From the NCBI GenBank assembly GCA_036380715.1, contig DASVEF010000079.1, positions 56,752 to 120,751 of the forward strand: a stretch of DNA of 64,000 nt, written 5' to 3'. The DNA is from UBA5704 sp036380715 (GTDB lineage Bacteria > Acidobacteriota > Thermoanaerobaculia > Multivoradales > UBA5704). The position numbers and the translations under genes are program-made. Under the pieces are notes generated by a model. It did no database searches. It was given only the letters and a program-made list of their open reading frames with translations, and was not told the DNA's origin. Positions 49,887 to 58,608 of this stretch are shown here, piece after piece (within the stretch, counting starts at the first letter, position 1; each line of letters starts with the position of its first letter).

Positions 49887-51790
49887 GAGAACCGGCGCTG
49901 CCACCACTGGTGGGTGCGCCAGGCGCGGGTGGACTCCATGTCGCGGATCAGGCGGTTGAGCCGCTCGATCTCCGCGTAGGTGCGGCCGAGGTGCGCCGAC
50001 TGCTCGTCCAGGGCCTGGCGGAGCTTGTTCTCCTCGTCATAGAGGCGCTGCAGCTCGGCCCGGACGCGGAGGCTGTCTTCCTTCCAGGCGGTCAGCTCGC
50101 CGTTGAGGACGTGATAGCGCTCCTCCCATTCGAAGCGCTCGCGCGCCAGGACCTGGTGCGCCACGGAGAGAGCGTTCAGGTCGGCGTAGCGGGCGGCCAG
50201 CTCCTCCCGGGTCGCGGCGAGCTCGCGGCGGGCGCTGGCCCAACCTTCGCGCTCGTCCACGATCTCGGCGCGCATCGTGTCGACCGCCCGCGCCAGGACC
50301 TCGGGGCGGAGCCGGTCCGCGTGCTTGGCGAGCACCCGCGCCTTGACCTCCAGGAAATCGCCGCGCTCGCGCGGCCTCTCACCGAAGATGTGATGGCCGC
50401 CGCCGCGGAAGTGCCGGTACTCGCAGGTGACGCGGCGCAGGTGGTGGAACGGGGTCAGGGCCGAGAGGCGGATCAGGAAGTCCCAGTCCTCGAAGAACGG
50501 CAGGGACGGATCGAACGGCCCCACCTCGGCGAAGAGCCGGCGCTCGATGAGCAGCGTGTTGAACGGGATGTAGTTGTCGACGAGGAGGACGTACGGATCG
50601 AAGTCGCGGCTGTAGGGGAGGCGCCGCTCGCGGCAGACCCAGCCGCCGCCGTCCAGCTCGTAGACCGCCACGGCGGCGTCCGTGTAGGCGACGCGCACGC
50701 CGGCGGCGCTCGCCGCTCCCGCCAGGGTTGACAGGTGCTCGGGGGCCGCGAGGTCGTCGTCGTCCAGAAAGGCGATGAAATCGCCGGTGGCCGCGGACAC
50801 GCCGGCCTGCGCCGCCGCGGCGCGCCCGCGGTTCGCCGGGAGGTCGACCCGCACGACCGGCAGCGGATAGCCGTCCGGCACCGCGGGGGGCTCGCCGCCG
50901 TCGTTGACCAGCACCACCTCGGCGCGGCGGTACTCCCCTTCAGCGAGGCTGGCGAGAGCCTGGGCCAACAGGGCCGGCCGGTCGCGCGTGCGCACGATCA
51001 CCGAGACGCGCGGCCCCTCGCGGACCTCGGCGATCTCGGGGAGCCCGCCCAAGTGGCGGACGAGCTGCGCCGTGCTGCGGGTGGTGAAGTCCTCGACGGC
51101 GAGGCGGCGGTAGGCCTCGGCCAGCTTCACTTCCGGCCCCAGGCTCAGGGTGCGGAAGCGGCGCAGTCCCTGGCCCGCGTTGAGGTACGGATGGCGCTCC
51201 TCCTGGCTGACGTAGCAGGCCATGGCCGCCTCGATCGCCTCCGCCTCGGCGGTGACGTCGACCAGCAGGTCGGGATGGAGAGGGTGGTTGACCTCGTAGA
51301 GGATGACACGCAGGTCGCGGAAAGCCTCCTCGGCCGGTCCGCCGTCGCGCAGCGGCGCCAGCAGGCGGTGGACCGCGGCGAAGGCGGCGCGGTGGTCGCG
51401 CGTCACCTCCAGCGGCGAAGGGACGAGCAGGACCTCCGGCCGCTGGCTCAGAACGGCCCGCCGGATCCCCTGCTCCGCCTCGTCCAGGCGCCGGTCGAGC
51501 GTCCCATCCGGCAGAGCGAGGACGTCCCAGCCGGAGACGCCGAGGGCGGCGGTCGCTGCCGCCGCCTCGTCGCGCCGGCGCCGGCGGTAGTCCTCGCGAT
51601 CCTCGACCGCTTCCGCTCCGCCTCCGCCGTCGGTCAGAAAGAGGACGCGCACGGCGGCGCCGGAGGCCGCGAGCTGGTTGATCAGGCCGCCGCACCCCAG
51701 GACCTCGTCGTCGAAGTGGGGCGCGAGCACCAGCGCGCTCGCGGCGCGCACCCGCTCGGTCCAGCCAGGGGGCAGTCGGTTGTCGGTCAC
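49883..51790 (-). CDS. PIG-L deacetylase / GT2 / coiled-coil fusion
   Basis: This 635-residue protein joins three parts. Residues about 15-230 are a LmbE/PIG-L deacetylase-like domain with VLAPHFDDEVLGCGG (24-38) and a later HRAAF. Residues about 260-480 form a GT2 domain with PRVSVIVRTRDRPALLAQAL, FLDDDDLAAPEHL and FEDWDFLIRL. Residues about 495-620 are a long heptad-rich coiled coil (RELAATREELAARYADL, LQRLYDEENKLRQALDE). The order suggests that N-deacetylation of an amino sugar is linked to glycosyl transfer on a scaffold. The zinc ligands look intact. It overlaps genes on both sides by 4 nt. Confidence 0.88.
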   Translation of the reverse strand: MTDNRLPPGWTERVRAASALVLAPHFDDEVLGCGGLINQLAASGAAVRVLFLTDGGGGAEAVEDREDYRRRRRDEAAAATAALGVSGWDVLALPDGTLDRRLDEAEQGIRRAVLSQRPEVLLVPSPLEVTRDHRAAFAAVHRLLAPLRDGGPAEEAFRDLRVILYEVNHPLHPDLLVDVTAEAEAIEAAMACYVSQEERHPYLNAGQGLRRFRTLSLGPEVKLAEAYRRLAVEDFTTRSTAQLVRHLGGLPEIAEVREGPRVSVIVRTRDRPALLAQALASLAEGEYRRAEVVLVNDGGEPPAVPDGYPLPVVRVDLPANRGRAAAAQAGVSAATGDFIAFLDDDDLAAPEHLSTLAGAASAAGVRVAYTDAAVAVYELDGGGWVCRERRLPYSRDFDPYVLLVDNYIPFNTLLIERRLFAEVGPFDPSLPFFEDWDFLIRLSALTPFHHLRRVTCEYRHFRGGGHHIFGERPRERGDFLEVKARVLAKHADRLRPEVLARAVDTMRAEIVDEREGWASARRELAATREELAARYADLNALSVAHQVLARERFEWEERYHVLNGELTAWKEDSLRVRAELQRLYDEENKLRQALDEQSAHLGRTYAEIERLNRLIRDMESTRAWRTHQWWQRRFS

Positions 51791-54081
51791 TGGATGTAGC
51801 CCAGGTTGCGCAGCCGCTTCTCGGTCTCCCTCTTAATGGAAATACCGGGTCCCGTCTCTCGCTTCCCGGCGCCGGCGCCTTCGTGGATCCAGAGCCGCAG
51901 CAGGAATCCGGACGCCGGACCCGCGGCCGGCCAGCGGGGGACGCGCAGAGCCACCGGCGCGATCATCCCTCCGCGATAGGGGGTGTCCGAGCCGATCCGC
52001 ACGCTCGCGGGAAGGACCGGCCGGCCATCGAGGCTCGCCTCGACCGCGGCGATGCGTCCGAAATCCCCTTCGATCCTCAAGCCCTTTCCCAGGCTCTCGC
52101 CGGTCAGGTCGAAACGGAGCCGCGTCCCGTTCAGCTCGGCCCGGTCCGCGGGGCCGAGCAGGTAGGGGACCCAGCTCCGGGGCGCGCGCTCGAAGGTGAT
52201 GCTACCACTGAGGCGGGAGCCGGCCGGCAGGCCGTCCGGGATCACCCAGAGCCCCGGAGCCTCTTCGGCGACCTGGCGGTGGATGACCGGGGCGAGGCGG
52301 GCCGCTCCGCCGGGGTCGGACGCCGCCAGATCCCGCCGCTCCCCGGGATCGCGCTCCAAGTCGTAGAGCTCGGCGCGGCGGAGACGGCCGAGGTCCACCT
52401 GCCAGAGGTGGGCCTGCAGCTCGTCGGCGGGCTGGAACGGCTCCTCGCGGTTGAAGACGACGAGCTTGCGGCCGTCCAGCACGGCCGCGGCGCGCAAGGG
52501 GCCTCCGCTCATTCCCTCGGCGAATGCGGGCCGGCGCGGCGGCGGCTGCGCTCCGGTCAGCGCCGGCAGCAGGTCGACGCCGTCCCAGGCGGGGTCGGGC
52601 TTCCCGCCGGCGGCGGAGACCAGGGTCGGCAGGAGGTCGACCAGACGGACGGTGCCGCCGAGTCTGGTCCCACCGCGAATGCGGCCGTCCCAGCGGAAGA
52701 TCAGGGGGACGTGGATCTGCTCCTCGTACAGGGTCTGGCCGTGCTTCCAGCCGCCGTGGTCGTGCAGCTCCTCGCCGTGGTCCGCGGTCAGCACGATCAG
52801 CGTGTCCTTGAGGACCTGCGGGTCGATCGCCGCCAGCAGCTCGCCAATGAAGCGGTCCACGTAGCGGACCTCGCTGTCGTAGAGGGCGTTGATGTAGGCG
52901 ATGTCCCGCTCCGGGTCCTGGAGCTTCAGGTGCCCGTTGTAGATGCCGTGAATCCAGTTGCCCGCCACCGGCCCTGTGTAGTCGGGCATGTACGGCGACC
53001 GGCCGCCGATCATGTCGGGGTTCTCGTAGGGGTCGTGGGGGTCGATGTAGTGGACGTAGAGGAAGAACGGGCGGCGCTGGAACGCGCGCAGCCAGGGGAG
53101 GGCGTGGCGGTTCAGCTCGTCGGCGTGCTTGCGGATCCACTCCACGTCGGCCGGCGGGGCGTAGTAGGTGCGGAAGCCGCGCCCGAACCCGGCGCCCGCG
53201 TGCATCGTGGGATTGGCCACGAAGCCGCCGGTCTGATAGCCGAGCTCGGCCATCCGCTCCGCCAGCGGCGCGACTCCGGCGGGGATGCCGTAGGAGGCCA
53301 TGTCCTTGTCCAGCAGCTCCCCCGGGTAGCGGCCGGTCATGAAGGAGACCACGGAGGGCAGGGTCCAGGGGGCCTGGCTGTAGGCGTTCTCGACCACCGC
53401 GCCGTGGTCGGCGAGCCGGCGCTGGATCTCGGGCGTGGTGTCGCGCCGGTAGCCATAAGGGGTCAGACGGTCGTGGCGCAGGGTGTCCACCAGAATGAAG
53501 AGGACATTGGGGCGCTCCGCCTTCGTCTCCTCTTCGGGAGGCGCCGAGAGCACGACCGGGCTCCAGGCGACCAGATTGGCGTCCCGGTATTGCGCCGGGA
53601 GCCCCTGGAAGGAGGCGGACAGCTCGATCGCGACCTCCCGGCCGGCCCAGGGGGCGAGGTCGGCGCTGAAGTCGAGCCAGCGCGAGCTCTCCTCGCGGGT
53701 CATGCGGGCCACCTCGACGATCTCGCGCTCGCCGCCATCGCGCACCGCGATCGTCACGCGCAGCTCCTGGACGGCCTTCCACGCCGCCGGCAGGGCCTGC
53801 GCGCCCACGAACAGCCGCGCCCCGGGAGGCACCCGGCCGCGCCAGCGCCAGGGGGCCGCCGCGGTGAGCACCACCGGCCGCCGCTCGTGGTCGATCTCCA
53901 GGGCCAGCAGCTCCGGCGCGCGAGGGAAGGAGAGCCCGTCGCCCTCTCCGGAGCCCACGGCGTAGCGCTTCGCCTGGACCAGCGGGAGGAGGAGGAAGCC
54001 CTGCTCCGCGCCTTGGCCGCAGCCCGCGAGGAAGGCGGCCATCAGGACGGAGAGGGCGCAAAGGCGCTCAGACCAGGTCAT
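51787..54081 (-). CDS. Sulfatase-fold lipoprotein, Thr at nucleophile position
   Basis: The 764-residue protein starts at ATG 54081 (MTWSERLCALS) with a lipobox LAGC at about residue 21, so it is membrane-anchored. The alkaline-phosphatase/sulfatase domain has NVLFILVDTLRHDRLTPYGY, APWTLPSVVSFMTGRYPG, FVHYIDPHDPYENP-like FFLYVHYIDPHDPYE, VLTADHGEELHDHGGWKHG and a DLxPT-like VDLLPTL. The nucleophile position is Thr (WTLPS) rather than the Cys of CxPxR sulfatases, as in phosphotransferase relatives. It may add or remove phosphate-type groups on the glycan. A C-terminal beta domain follows. Confidence 0.85.
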   Translation of the reverse strand: MTWSERLCALSVLMAAFLAGCGQGAEQGFLLLPLVQAKRYAVGSGEGDGLSFPRAPELLALEIDHERRPVVLTAAAPWRWRGRVPPGARLFVGAQALPAAWKAVQELRVTIAVRDGGEREIVEVARMTREESSRWLDFSADLAPWAGREVAIELSASFQGLPAQYRDANLVAWSPVVLSAPPEEETKAERPNVLFILVDTLRHDRLTPYGYRRDTTPEIQRRLADHGAVVENAYSQAPWTLPSVVSFMTGRYPGELLDKDMASYGIPAGVAPLAERMAELGYQTGGFVANPTMHAGAGFGRGFRTYYAPPADVEWIRKHADELNRHALPWLRAFQRRPFFLYVHYIDPHDPYENPDMIGGRSPYMPDYTGPVAGNWIHGIYNGHLKLQDPERDIAYINALYDSEVRYVDRFIGELLAAIDPQVLKDTLIVLTADHGEELHDHGGWKHGQTLYEEQIHVPLIFRWDGRIRGGTRLGGTVRLVDLLPTLVSAAGGKPDPAWDGVDLLPALTGAQPPPRRPAFAEGMSGGPLRAAAVLDGRKLVVFNREEPFQPADELQAHLWQVDLGRLRRAELYDLERDPGERRDLAASDPGGAARLAPVIHRQVAEEAPGLWVIPDGLPAGSRLSGSITFERAPRSWVPYLLGPADRAELNGTRLRFDLTGESLGKGLRIEGDFGRIAAVEASLDGRPVLPASVRIGSDTPYRGGMIAPVALRVPRWPAAGPASGFLLRLWIHEGAGAGKRETGPGISIKRETEKRLRNLGYIQ

Positions 54082-54982
54082 AGTCTCCCATCGAGTAGGT
54101 GAAGCCGCCGGCCGCGGCGACGGGGTCCGGACCGCCGGACCGGCCGCGGCAGCCGACGAACCGGCGCTCGCCCGCGGGTCGCAGGCCGAGAGCCTCGCGC
54201 AGGTCCGGAGCGAAGCCCGGCCCCGGCCAGAAGACCCAGCGGCGGAACCCGGCCGCGCGGAGGTCGGCGGCGACGGCGAGCATCGAAGGGTACCACTGGC
54301 CCGAAGAGGGGAGCCAGACCTCGGCCGCCCAGGCCTCTTCGCCGACGAAGGCGAAGACGGCGAGGCCCTCCTCTCCCTCGGAGGACAGGCGGTAGAAGCG
54401 GTAGTACCGGTGCGGACGGTAGCAGTATCGCCAGTTGAGGAAAGCCGCCGAGCGCCGGACTCCCAGGGCGCCGCAGCGCTCCCAGGCGGTCTCCGCCCAG
54501 TCCGAGCAGCGGTCCCCGATCTCGACCGGCGCCTCCGATCTCCCCTCGGGCACCGGCCCGGCCAGCGGCTCGATCGTGGTGAGCGGCTGGTAACCGAAGA
54601 CCCTCTCCCCGAGCTTGAAGTGCCGCTCGCTGGGGAATCCGAAGATCCATGGCGCGTCCCCCTCGCGCGGCAGGCCGGCCAGGAGCGTCCGCCCGAGATC
54701 GACCAGGGAGGCCCGCAGACCACCGCCGCCGGTCGTCCCGGCGAAGTCGACGAGCTGCCAGATCCAGGCCTCTCCGCCGCGCCAGCGCGCCGGTACCGCG
54801 AGCGCTCCGGCGTGGGCCACGACATGGTCTTCCTCCACCGCCACCAGGCTCCTCCCTTCGCCGGGGATCTGCCGGTACTTCCACTCCCACTCCTCGGGTC
54901 CGAGCGGATGGCCGAAGCGGTCCTGGAACAGGGCGCTGAGCCCGGGGAGGTCCCGCGGAGAGGTAGGACGGATCTCGATCAA
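54068..54982 (-). CDS. GNAT-family acetyltransferase
   Basis: A 304-residue protein with the GNAT start MIEIRPTSPRDLPGLSALFQDRFG, a VAVEEDHVVAHAGALAVPARW strand pair, and a second copy-like segment near the end (LAVFAFVGEEAWAAEVWLPSSG, LAVAADLRAAGFRRWVFWPGPG). It is more like the double-GNAT or Eis/FemX style than a short acetyltransferase. It could acetylate an amino sugar, in keeping with the PIG-L deacetylase and the surrounding glycan genes. The acetyl-CoA loop is not obvious, so the activity is tentative. It overlaps the upstream membrane gene by 4 nt and the downstream lipoprotein gene by 14 nt. Confidence 0.75.
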   Translation of the reverse strand: MIEIRPTSPRDLPGLSALFQDRFGHPLGPEEWEWKYRQIPGEGRSLVAVEEDHVVAHAGALAVPARWRGGEAWIWQLVDFAGTTGGGGLRASLVDLGRTLLAGLPREGDAPWIFGFPSERHFKLGERVFGYQPLTTIEPLAGPVPEGRSEAPVEIGDRCSDWAETAWERCGALGVRRSAAFLNWRYCYRPHRYYRFYRLSSEGEEGLAVFAFVGEEAWAAEVWLPSSGQWYPSMLAVAADLRAAGFRRWVFWPGPGFAPDLREALGLRPAGERRFVGCRGRSGGPDPVAAAGGFTYSMGDYDLV

Positions 54983-57183
54983 GGCCTCGCCTTCCAGATT
55001 GCCGTTGCGATCCCGATCAGACCCATCAGGCTCAGGACCGCGCCGGCCACAAACCCTTCCGGCCGGTATCGCAGCTCCAGCCGGCCCTCCCCTGGGCCCA
55101 GCCGGACACCAAGCAGCGCTCTATCCACCGAAAGAACATCCACGGACCGGCCGTCGACCTCCGCCGTCCATCCCGGGTCCCAGGTCTCGGCGATGACGAG
55201 GAGGCCCGGGGCCGGGGACCGCCATCCGATCTCCCAGGAGCCTGGATCGCGCCGGAGGATCCGGGCCTCGCCGGTCCCCTCCTCCCAGTGGACCAGCGGC
55301 ATCGCGCCGGGGCGCTCCCAGACCCGCGCGTCCTTTCCTGCGTAGACCGGACGCCAGCGCGGATCGGGCGCCGCCTCCCGCGGGCCGGCCACGATCCAGC
55401 GGACGCCGAGGCGGTCGAGCCAGGGCTCGCCCCAGCGCTCGACCGGCTGGAAGTAGACGGGGTCTCCGGGCGCGAAGGTCCGGTAGACCTCTTCATAGCG
55501 TTCGAGCTTCACCGGGTCGTCCCCTCTCGGATCGTAGAGCCCGTAGACCAGGGCGGCGTTGGGCCGCAGCGCCTCGCCGAGGCCGGCCACCCTCCCCTCC
55601 TGGCTGCGAGCACCGCTCAAGAAGCGGACCGCGCCGGTCTCGGGATAGAGCCGGCCGATCGGCAGAGCCCGGTTGATGCCACCGTGCGCGAGCAGCAGGT
55701 CGCAGAGAGTCAGGGCCGGCAGCAGCGGCCAGACCACCCAGCGCCTCTCCCGGCTCCAGCGCAGCGAGACCGTGAGGAAGAGGGCCGCCGCGACCGCGCC
55801 GGCCGTCCATCGCAACTGTACGTTCGTCAGGCCCCGGAGCGTCCAATCGTCCCTGTAAAGAATCCAGGCTGCGGCGAGCAGGAGCCCCGCGGCGGCCGCT
55901 CCGGCCAGCAGGCCGCGCCCCTTCCCCTCCAGCCAGCGGTCGCACCCGGCGCCCATCAGCAGGGCGAGGCCGAGCTCGACGCCGAAGATCATCCGGTGGT
56001 GCGCGGCCCGGCCGAGGACCGGCAGGGCGGCCAGGACGTCGCGGACCCCCGGCCAGTGATAGGCGGCCACGAACGAGAACCCGAGCAGGACCGCCACCGC
56101 CAGCCAGCGCCGGTCCCGCCGGCAACGGGCCAGGCCGGCCGCCGCCAGCGGCAGGGCCAGCGCTCCGGCGTAGACCGCCGTCGCCGAGTAGTTGAAGGGT
56201 CCCCACCAGGTCCCCTCGGCCGGATGGCCGTACATCTGCGGCAGCACCAGGCGGAGCGGTTGCTGGAGCAGCAGCCAGAACGGCGGCGAAGCTCCCGCTT
56301 CCAGAGCCCGCCAGCGGCTCGTCTCCGGCAGCGTCATGGCGAACGGGACGATCTGGATGGCCGCCAATGCGCCGGCCGCGATCCAACCTCCAACCCAGCG
56401 GAGCCAGGCGGCGGACGGACGCGCCGCGCCGCGGACCAGCAGCCAGAGCGCCGAGAGCAGGGCCGTGTGCGCCGCCGTCTCCGGATGCCCGGCCAGGAGC
56501 TGGAGACCGCCGGAGACGCCCAGCGCCGCGAAGCCGCCGCGCCCGGCCGCGATCCGCTCGACCGACCAGAGCACCCAGGGGACCAGAGCCAGGGCATTGC
56601 CCATGGGGAACAGGAGAAAGCTCACCAGCATGCCGGAAAGGGGGTAGGTCAGCGCGGACAGCAGGGCCGCCGGCCGGCTCAGCCCGAGCTCGCGGGCCAG
56701 GAGCCAGACGCCGCAGCCGCCGATCGCCAGGCGCAGCCAGGGGAGGAGCACGAACCCGATCTGGAGCGGCAGGGCGGCGAAGAGCAGGTGCAGAGGGAAC
56801 AGCGGCGCCGACTGTCCGTTGCTCCAGAACGGCGCGCCGGAGAACTGGTGGGGGTTCCAAAAGGGGAGACGCCCGGCGCGCAGCTCGCGCCGCGCAAAGA
56901 TCTGCCAGGGCTGGATCTGATAGGTCACGTCCCGCAGCAGCGGGTTGCCTTCGGCGGGATCGCCGGTCCCCTGCCATGGAGGGAGCTGCGCGAGCGTGGC
57001 GGCTGGGCTCGGAATGCCGTCCGGCAGAGCGAGCGCGGGCGCCAGCAGCGCCATGCCGGCCACGGCGAGCGCTCCCCAGGCGAGCCCGGCTTCCCTGAGC
57101 CCCCCTTCCCGGCCTCTCAGGCCGGAGAGGAGCCCCGCCACTCCCAGGAGAGCCAGGAGCGGCAGGGCCAGGTTCAAGGTCAC
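54979..57183 (-). CDS. YfhO-like polytopic membrane protein
   Basis: The 734-residue protein has around 12-14 membrane helices. The start is set at GTG 57183 by the GTGA overlap with the DPM-like gene's stop. The first outer loop is long and has NPLLRDVTYQIQPWQIFARRELRAGRLPFWNPHQFSGAPFW, the hallmark of YfhO/GT-C-like proteins. The C-terminal portion is a soluble beta domain (PGLLVIAETWDPGWTAEVDGRSVDV). YfhO proteins are needed for lipoteichoic acid glycosylation in Gram-positives. Here it probably handles a lipid-linked sugar produced by the DPM-like gene directly upstream. Confidence 0.85.
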   Translation of the reverse strand: MTLNLALPLLALLGVAGLLSGLRGREGGLREAGLAWGALAVAGMALLAPALALPDGIPSPAATLAQLPPWQGTGDPAEGNPLLRDVTYQIQPWQIFARRELRAGRLPFWNPHQFSGAPFWSNGQSAPLFPLHLLFAALPLQIGFVLLPWLRLAIGGCGVWLLARELGLSRPAALLSALTYPLSGMLVSFLLFPMGNALALVPWVLWSVERIAAGRGGFAALGVSGGLQLLAGHPETAAHTALLSALWLLVRGAARPSAAWLRWVGGWIAAGALAAIQIVPFAMTLPETSRWRALEAGASPPFWLLLQQPLRLVLPQMYGHPAEGTWWGPFNYSATAVYAGALALPLAAAGLARCRRDRRWLAVAVLLGFSFVAAYHWPGVRDVLAALPVLGRAAHHRMIFGVELGLALLMGAGCDRWLEGKGRGLLAGAAAAGLLLAAAWILYRDDWTLRGLTNVQLRWTAGAVAAALFLTVSLRWSRERRWVVWPLLPALTLCDLLLAHGGINRALPIGRLYPETGAVRFLSGARSQEGRVAGLGEALRPNAALVYGLYDPRGDDPVKLERYEEVYRTFAPGDPVYFQPVERWGEPWLDRLGVRWIVAGPREAAPDPRWRPVYAGKDARVWERPGAMPLVHWEEGTGEARILRRDPGSWEIGWRSPAPGLLVIAETWDPGWTAEVDGRSVDVLSVDRALLGVRLGPGEGRLELRYRPEGFVAGAVLSLMGLIGIATAIWKARP

Positions 57184-57890
57184 CTCTCTCCCCGGTGCCG
57201 CAGGCGGATCCGGATCACGTCCCGGAGCATGGAGAGGGAGGAGCGGATCGGGTCCACCCGCGAATCGGGAGAGTTGTCCCAGACCACTCCGACCTCGGCG
57301 ATGCGATGGCCCCGCCGCTGGGCCAGCCAGACCAGCTCGACGTCGTAGGCGAATCCTTCGATCGTCAGGTCGGCGCAGAGACTGCGGGCGACATCTCCCC
57401 GGAACAGCTTGAAGCCGCACTGGGTGTCCGAGATCCCCCGCACGCCGAGCATCCGGATGAACAGGTTGAACGTCTTTCCCATCAGCTCGCGGTAGATGGG
57501 CTGCCGCTCGCGGATGTTCGCCCCCTCGACCGCGCGGCTGCCGAGCACGACCGGGACCTCCTCCAGCAGGCTCTCCAGCTTCTCCACCTCTTCGATGGGG
57601 GTGGAAAAGTCGGCGTCGGAGAGGAGGACCCGCTCCCCACGGCTCGCCAGGACCCCGGTCCTGACCGCGTCTCCCTTGCCGCGGTTGCGCTCGTGCCGGA
57701 GCACGCGCACCCCGTCGGCCCCGAAGCGCTCGGCGACCTGGGCCGTGGCGTCCCGGCTGCCGTCGTCGACCACCAGCAACTCGTAGGAGAGCCCGCGCGC
57801 CCGCAGGTAGTCCGCGGCCTTGCGCAGACCCGGCGCCAGCCGCTCCGCCTCGTTGTAGGCGGGGATCACCACGGAGAGATCGACGCTCAT
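57180..57890 (-). CDS. Polyprenyl-phosphate glycosyltransferase (DPM-like GT2)
   Basis: The 236-residue enzyme has LSVVIPAYNEAERLAPGLRKA, LLVVDDGSRDATAQVAERF, RNRGKGDAVRTGVLAS, LLSDADFSTPIEEVE, and GISDTQCGFKLFRGDVARSL, the pattern of dolichyl/polyprenyl-phosphate hexose synthases of the Alg5 type. No membrane helices follow, so it makes the lipid-linked sugar but needs a separate membrane partner, likely the YfhO-like protein. The start at 57890 has TACAAT ending 9 nt upstream, so a leaderless internal transcript is likely besides read-through from upstream. Confidence 0.92.
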   Translation of the reverse strand: MSVDLSVVIPAYNEAERLAPGLRKAADYLRARGLSYELLVVDDGSRDATAQVAERFGADGVRVLRHERNRGKGDAVRTGVLASRGERVLLSDADFSTPIEEVEKLESLLEEVPVVLGSRAVEGANIRERQPIYRELMGKTFNLFIRMLGVRGISDTQCGFKLFRGDVARSLCADLTIEGFAYDVELVWLAQRRGHRIAEVGVVWDNSPDSRVDPIRSSLSMLRDVIRIRLRHRGER

Positions 57891-57899
57891 TGGGAGCGC

Positions 57900-57905
57900 A
57901 TTGTA
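57900..57905 (-). promoter_or_regulatory. Internal -10 element before the DPM-like gene
   Basis: TACAAT on the minus strand ends 9 nt before ATG 57890. It lies in the 22-nt gap after the 2OG-oxygenase stop, so the last seven genes may be expressed separately. Confidence 0.45.
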
Positions 57906-57912
57906 TCGCCGC

Positions 57913-58608
57913 CTACCAGTCGCCCTCGTGCGTCTTGCGGAAAATCGTGTCGTGGGGCGCCGAGCGCTCCTCGTCAGGCCGGCCATTCGTGTAGTAGTAG
58001 AAGGAGACCGACTTGCGGCTCCTCCCCTCCGGACAGGCGAGCGGAGCCGGATGCCCGTGGAACGAGAAGTCGGTGGTGCTGAAGACCACCGTCCGGTTGA
58101 AGACGGGCAGGATCTTCTGCTCGCAGCGCGCCATGTCGCGGCTCCACAACTCGAGGTGGCCGCCGTACTCCTCTCTCCAGTCCTTGTTGAGGTAGACCAG
58201 CAGATTGAGGCGCCGGTCGAGCTTGAGGAGCGGATGCCAGTTGAAGTCCACGTGCACCTTGAGGAAGCCGCCGCGCTCGATCTGGTGCGGCCCGGCGCCG
58301 CCGAAGTAGGGGTCGGGGATGAGACCGTCGATGCCGGTCAGCGCCTGCAGGAACTGCAGGACCGGAGCGGAGCTCATGGTCCAGAGGAAGTCGCGGACGC
58401 GGTCGCGCACCGGCGTCTCATAGGTGTAGCCGAGCTTCTTCTCCAGAGGGTTGTCGAACCGCGCGCCCATCTCCTCCGGACGCGGGAAGTCCGCCAGCAC
58501 CCCTTCCAGGACCTCGTCCGGAAACAGGCCGTCCAGGACGATGTGCGGAAAAGGACGGGCGTTGACGTACGTCTCGCGCAGGACGGCGGGGTCGGCGTTG
58601 AGTCTCAT
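57913..58608 (-). CDS. 2-oxoglutarate/Fe(II)-dependent oxygenase
   Basis: A 231-residue prolyl-4-hydroxylase-like protein. The Fe ligands are HVD (H119, D121) in FLKVHVDFNWH, with a distal His in FSFHGHPAPL (184 or 186), and the 2-oxoglutarate Arg in SRKSVSFYYY (about 198). The N-terminus RPFPHIVLDGLFPDEVL and the middle RRLNLLVYLNKDW fit the small 2OG-Fe oxygenases that often sit in glycan loci. The substrate is unknown. It overlaps the upstream glycosyltransferase by 4 nt (ATGA). Confidence 0.9.
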   Translation of the reverse strand: MRLNADPAVLRETYVNARPFPHIVLDGLFPDEVLEGVLADFPRPEEMGARFDNPLEKKLGYTYETPVRDRVRDFLWTMSSAPVLQFLQALTGIDGLIPDPYFGGAGPHQIERGGFLKVHVDFNWHPLLKLDRRLNLLVYLNKDWREEYGGHLELWSRDMARCEQKILPVFNRTVVFSTTDFSFHGHPAPLACPEGRSRKSVSFYYYTNGRPDEERSAPHDTIFRKTHEGDW

